A DNA stretch of 64,000 nucleotides from Pseudomonadota bacterium (lineage in GTDB: Bacteria; Pseudomonadota; Gammaproteobacteria; Xanthomonadales; Ahniellaceae): assembly GCA_022843465.1 (NCBI GenBank), contig JALHNO010000014.1, forward strand, positions 111,944 to 175,943, given 5' to 3'. Below are positions 63,822-64,000 of this stretch, piece by piece; positions within the stretch are counted from its first letter, which is position 1, and each line of letters opens with the position of its first letter. A program made the position numbers and the translations under genes. The notes beneath the pieces are model-generated. The model was not told the DNA's origin. It did not search any database and worked only from the letters and a program-made list of their open reading frames with translations.

Positions 63822-64000
63822 GGGTTCCTGTTGCGGTCGCCGATCTGGCGCCGGGTGTCGGGCCTGGTGCGCAACACCACACTACTGACCGTCTCATAAA
63901 TAATGCAACATTCAACGCAAAAAAGGGGGCAGGTCAGATTGCGCTACGCAGCCACGTAGCACACGTTGCGAGCCACGGGTCTTTCGCAGGCTTGCGACCA
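63822..64000. other. right-edge intergenic region
   Basis: The region upstream of the acyl-CoA dehydrogenase gene. The part from about 63925 (GGGGGCAGGTCAGATTGCG) has the look of a repeat edge next to an insertion-type gene, but the window ends before this can be judged. I see no gene I can support. Confidence 0.35.

Noticed and set aside
63915..64000. Edge of a REP-associated transposase or IS gene at the right end
   Set aside because: The sequence looks repeat-like, but fewer than 90 bases are visible and no coding frame can be followed.

Overview
The window is GC-rich DNA from a gammaproteobacterium, most likely of the order Lysobacterales/Xanthomonadales (Rhodanobacteraceae or Xanthomonadaceae relatives). 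The placement rests on gene order and intergenic style. The order ruvB-ybgC-tolQRAB-pal-cpoB-queE-queC-tRNA-Lys and an atpIBEFHAGDC cluster next to glmU are both seen in that order. The intergenic regions hold many short palindromic repeats. This is inference; no 16S gene is present.

Layout. 1-2480: the end of a MATE exporter and sppA. 2481-10262: a self-contained export unit made of a 42-residue membrane peptide, a membrane fusion protein, an ABC ATPase, two MacB/FtsX-type permeases, and an NtrC-type response regulator with its histidine kinase. It is headed by a clear sigma-54 -24/-12 promoter and two TGTCCG/CGGACA palindromes. 10258-14083: a 3826-bp IS1-type transposon with 18-bp perfect terminal inverted repeats and an 8-bp target duplication. 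It carries unusual cargo: two unknown small genes, an unknown gene paired with an XRE/ImmA-type metallopeptidase, and a KGG-type basic protein. It inserted into the last codons of the kinase gene, and its end now supplies the stop codon. 14182-25033: glmU, a LuxR/LuxI quorum-sensing pair with two overlapping lux boxes, and the ATP synthase operon.

25145-32398: a secreted depolymerase-like esterase, a signalling cluster (cNMP+FHA, coiled-coil+FHA, STAS, FHA+GAF+SpoIIE phosphatase), a MAPEG protein, a phasin, and a broken [2Fe-2S] oxidoreductase subunit. 32525-38521: queD, a second MFP/ABC/permease exporter, an FAH-family hydrolase and mscL. 38602-50129: two secreted peptidases around an 87-bp tandem repeat array, a SPOUT methyltransferase, a TelA-like/DUF6384-like/coiled-coil cluster with a single-domain response regulator, class I aldolase and pyruvate kinase. 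50404-59266: ruvB, the Tol-Pal envelope system, queE/queC with an embedded MAPEG gene, and tRNA-Lys whose 3' end is duplicated just downstream. 59723-63821: a succinate-semialdehyde-type dehydrogenase, a secreted amidohydrolase and an acyl-CoA dehydrogenase.

Most genes are housekeeping. The accessory signals that stand out are the cargo-bearing IS1-type transposon, the sigma-54 export circuit, the FHA/STAS/PP2C module with no visible kinase, the TelA-like operon, and several families of small palindromic repeats.
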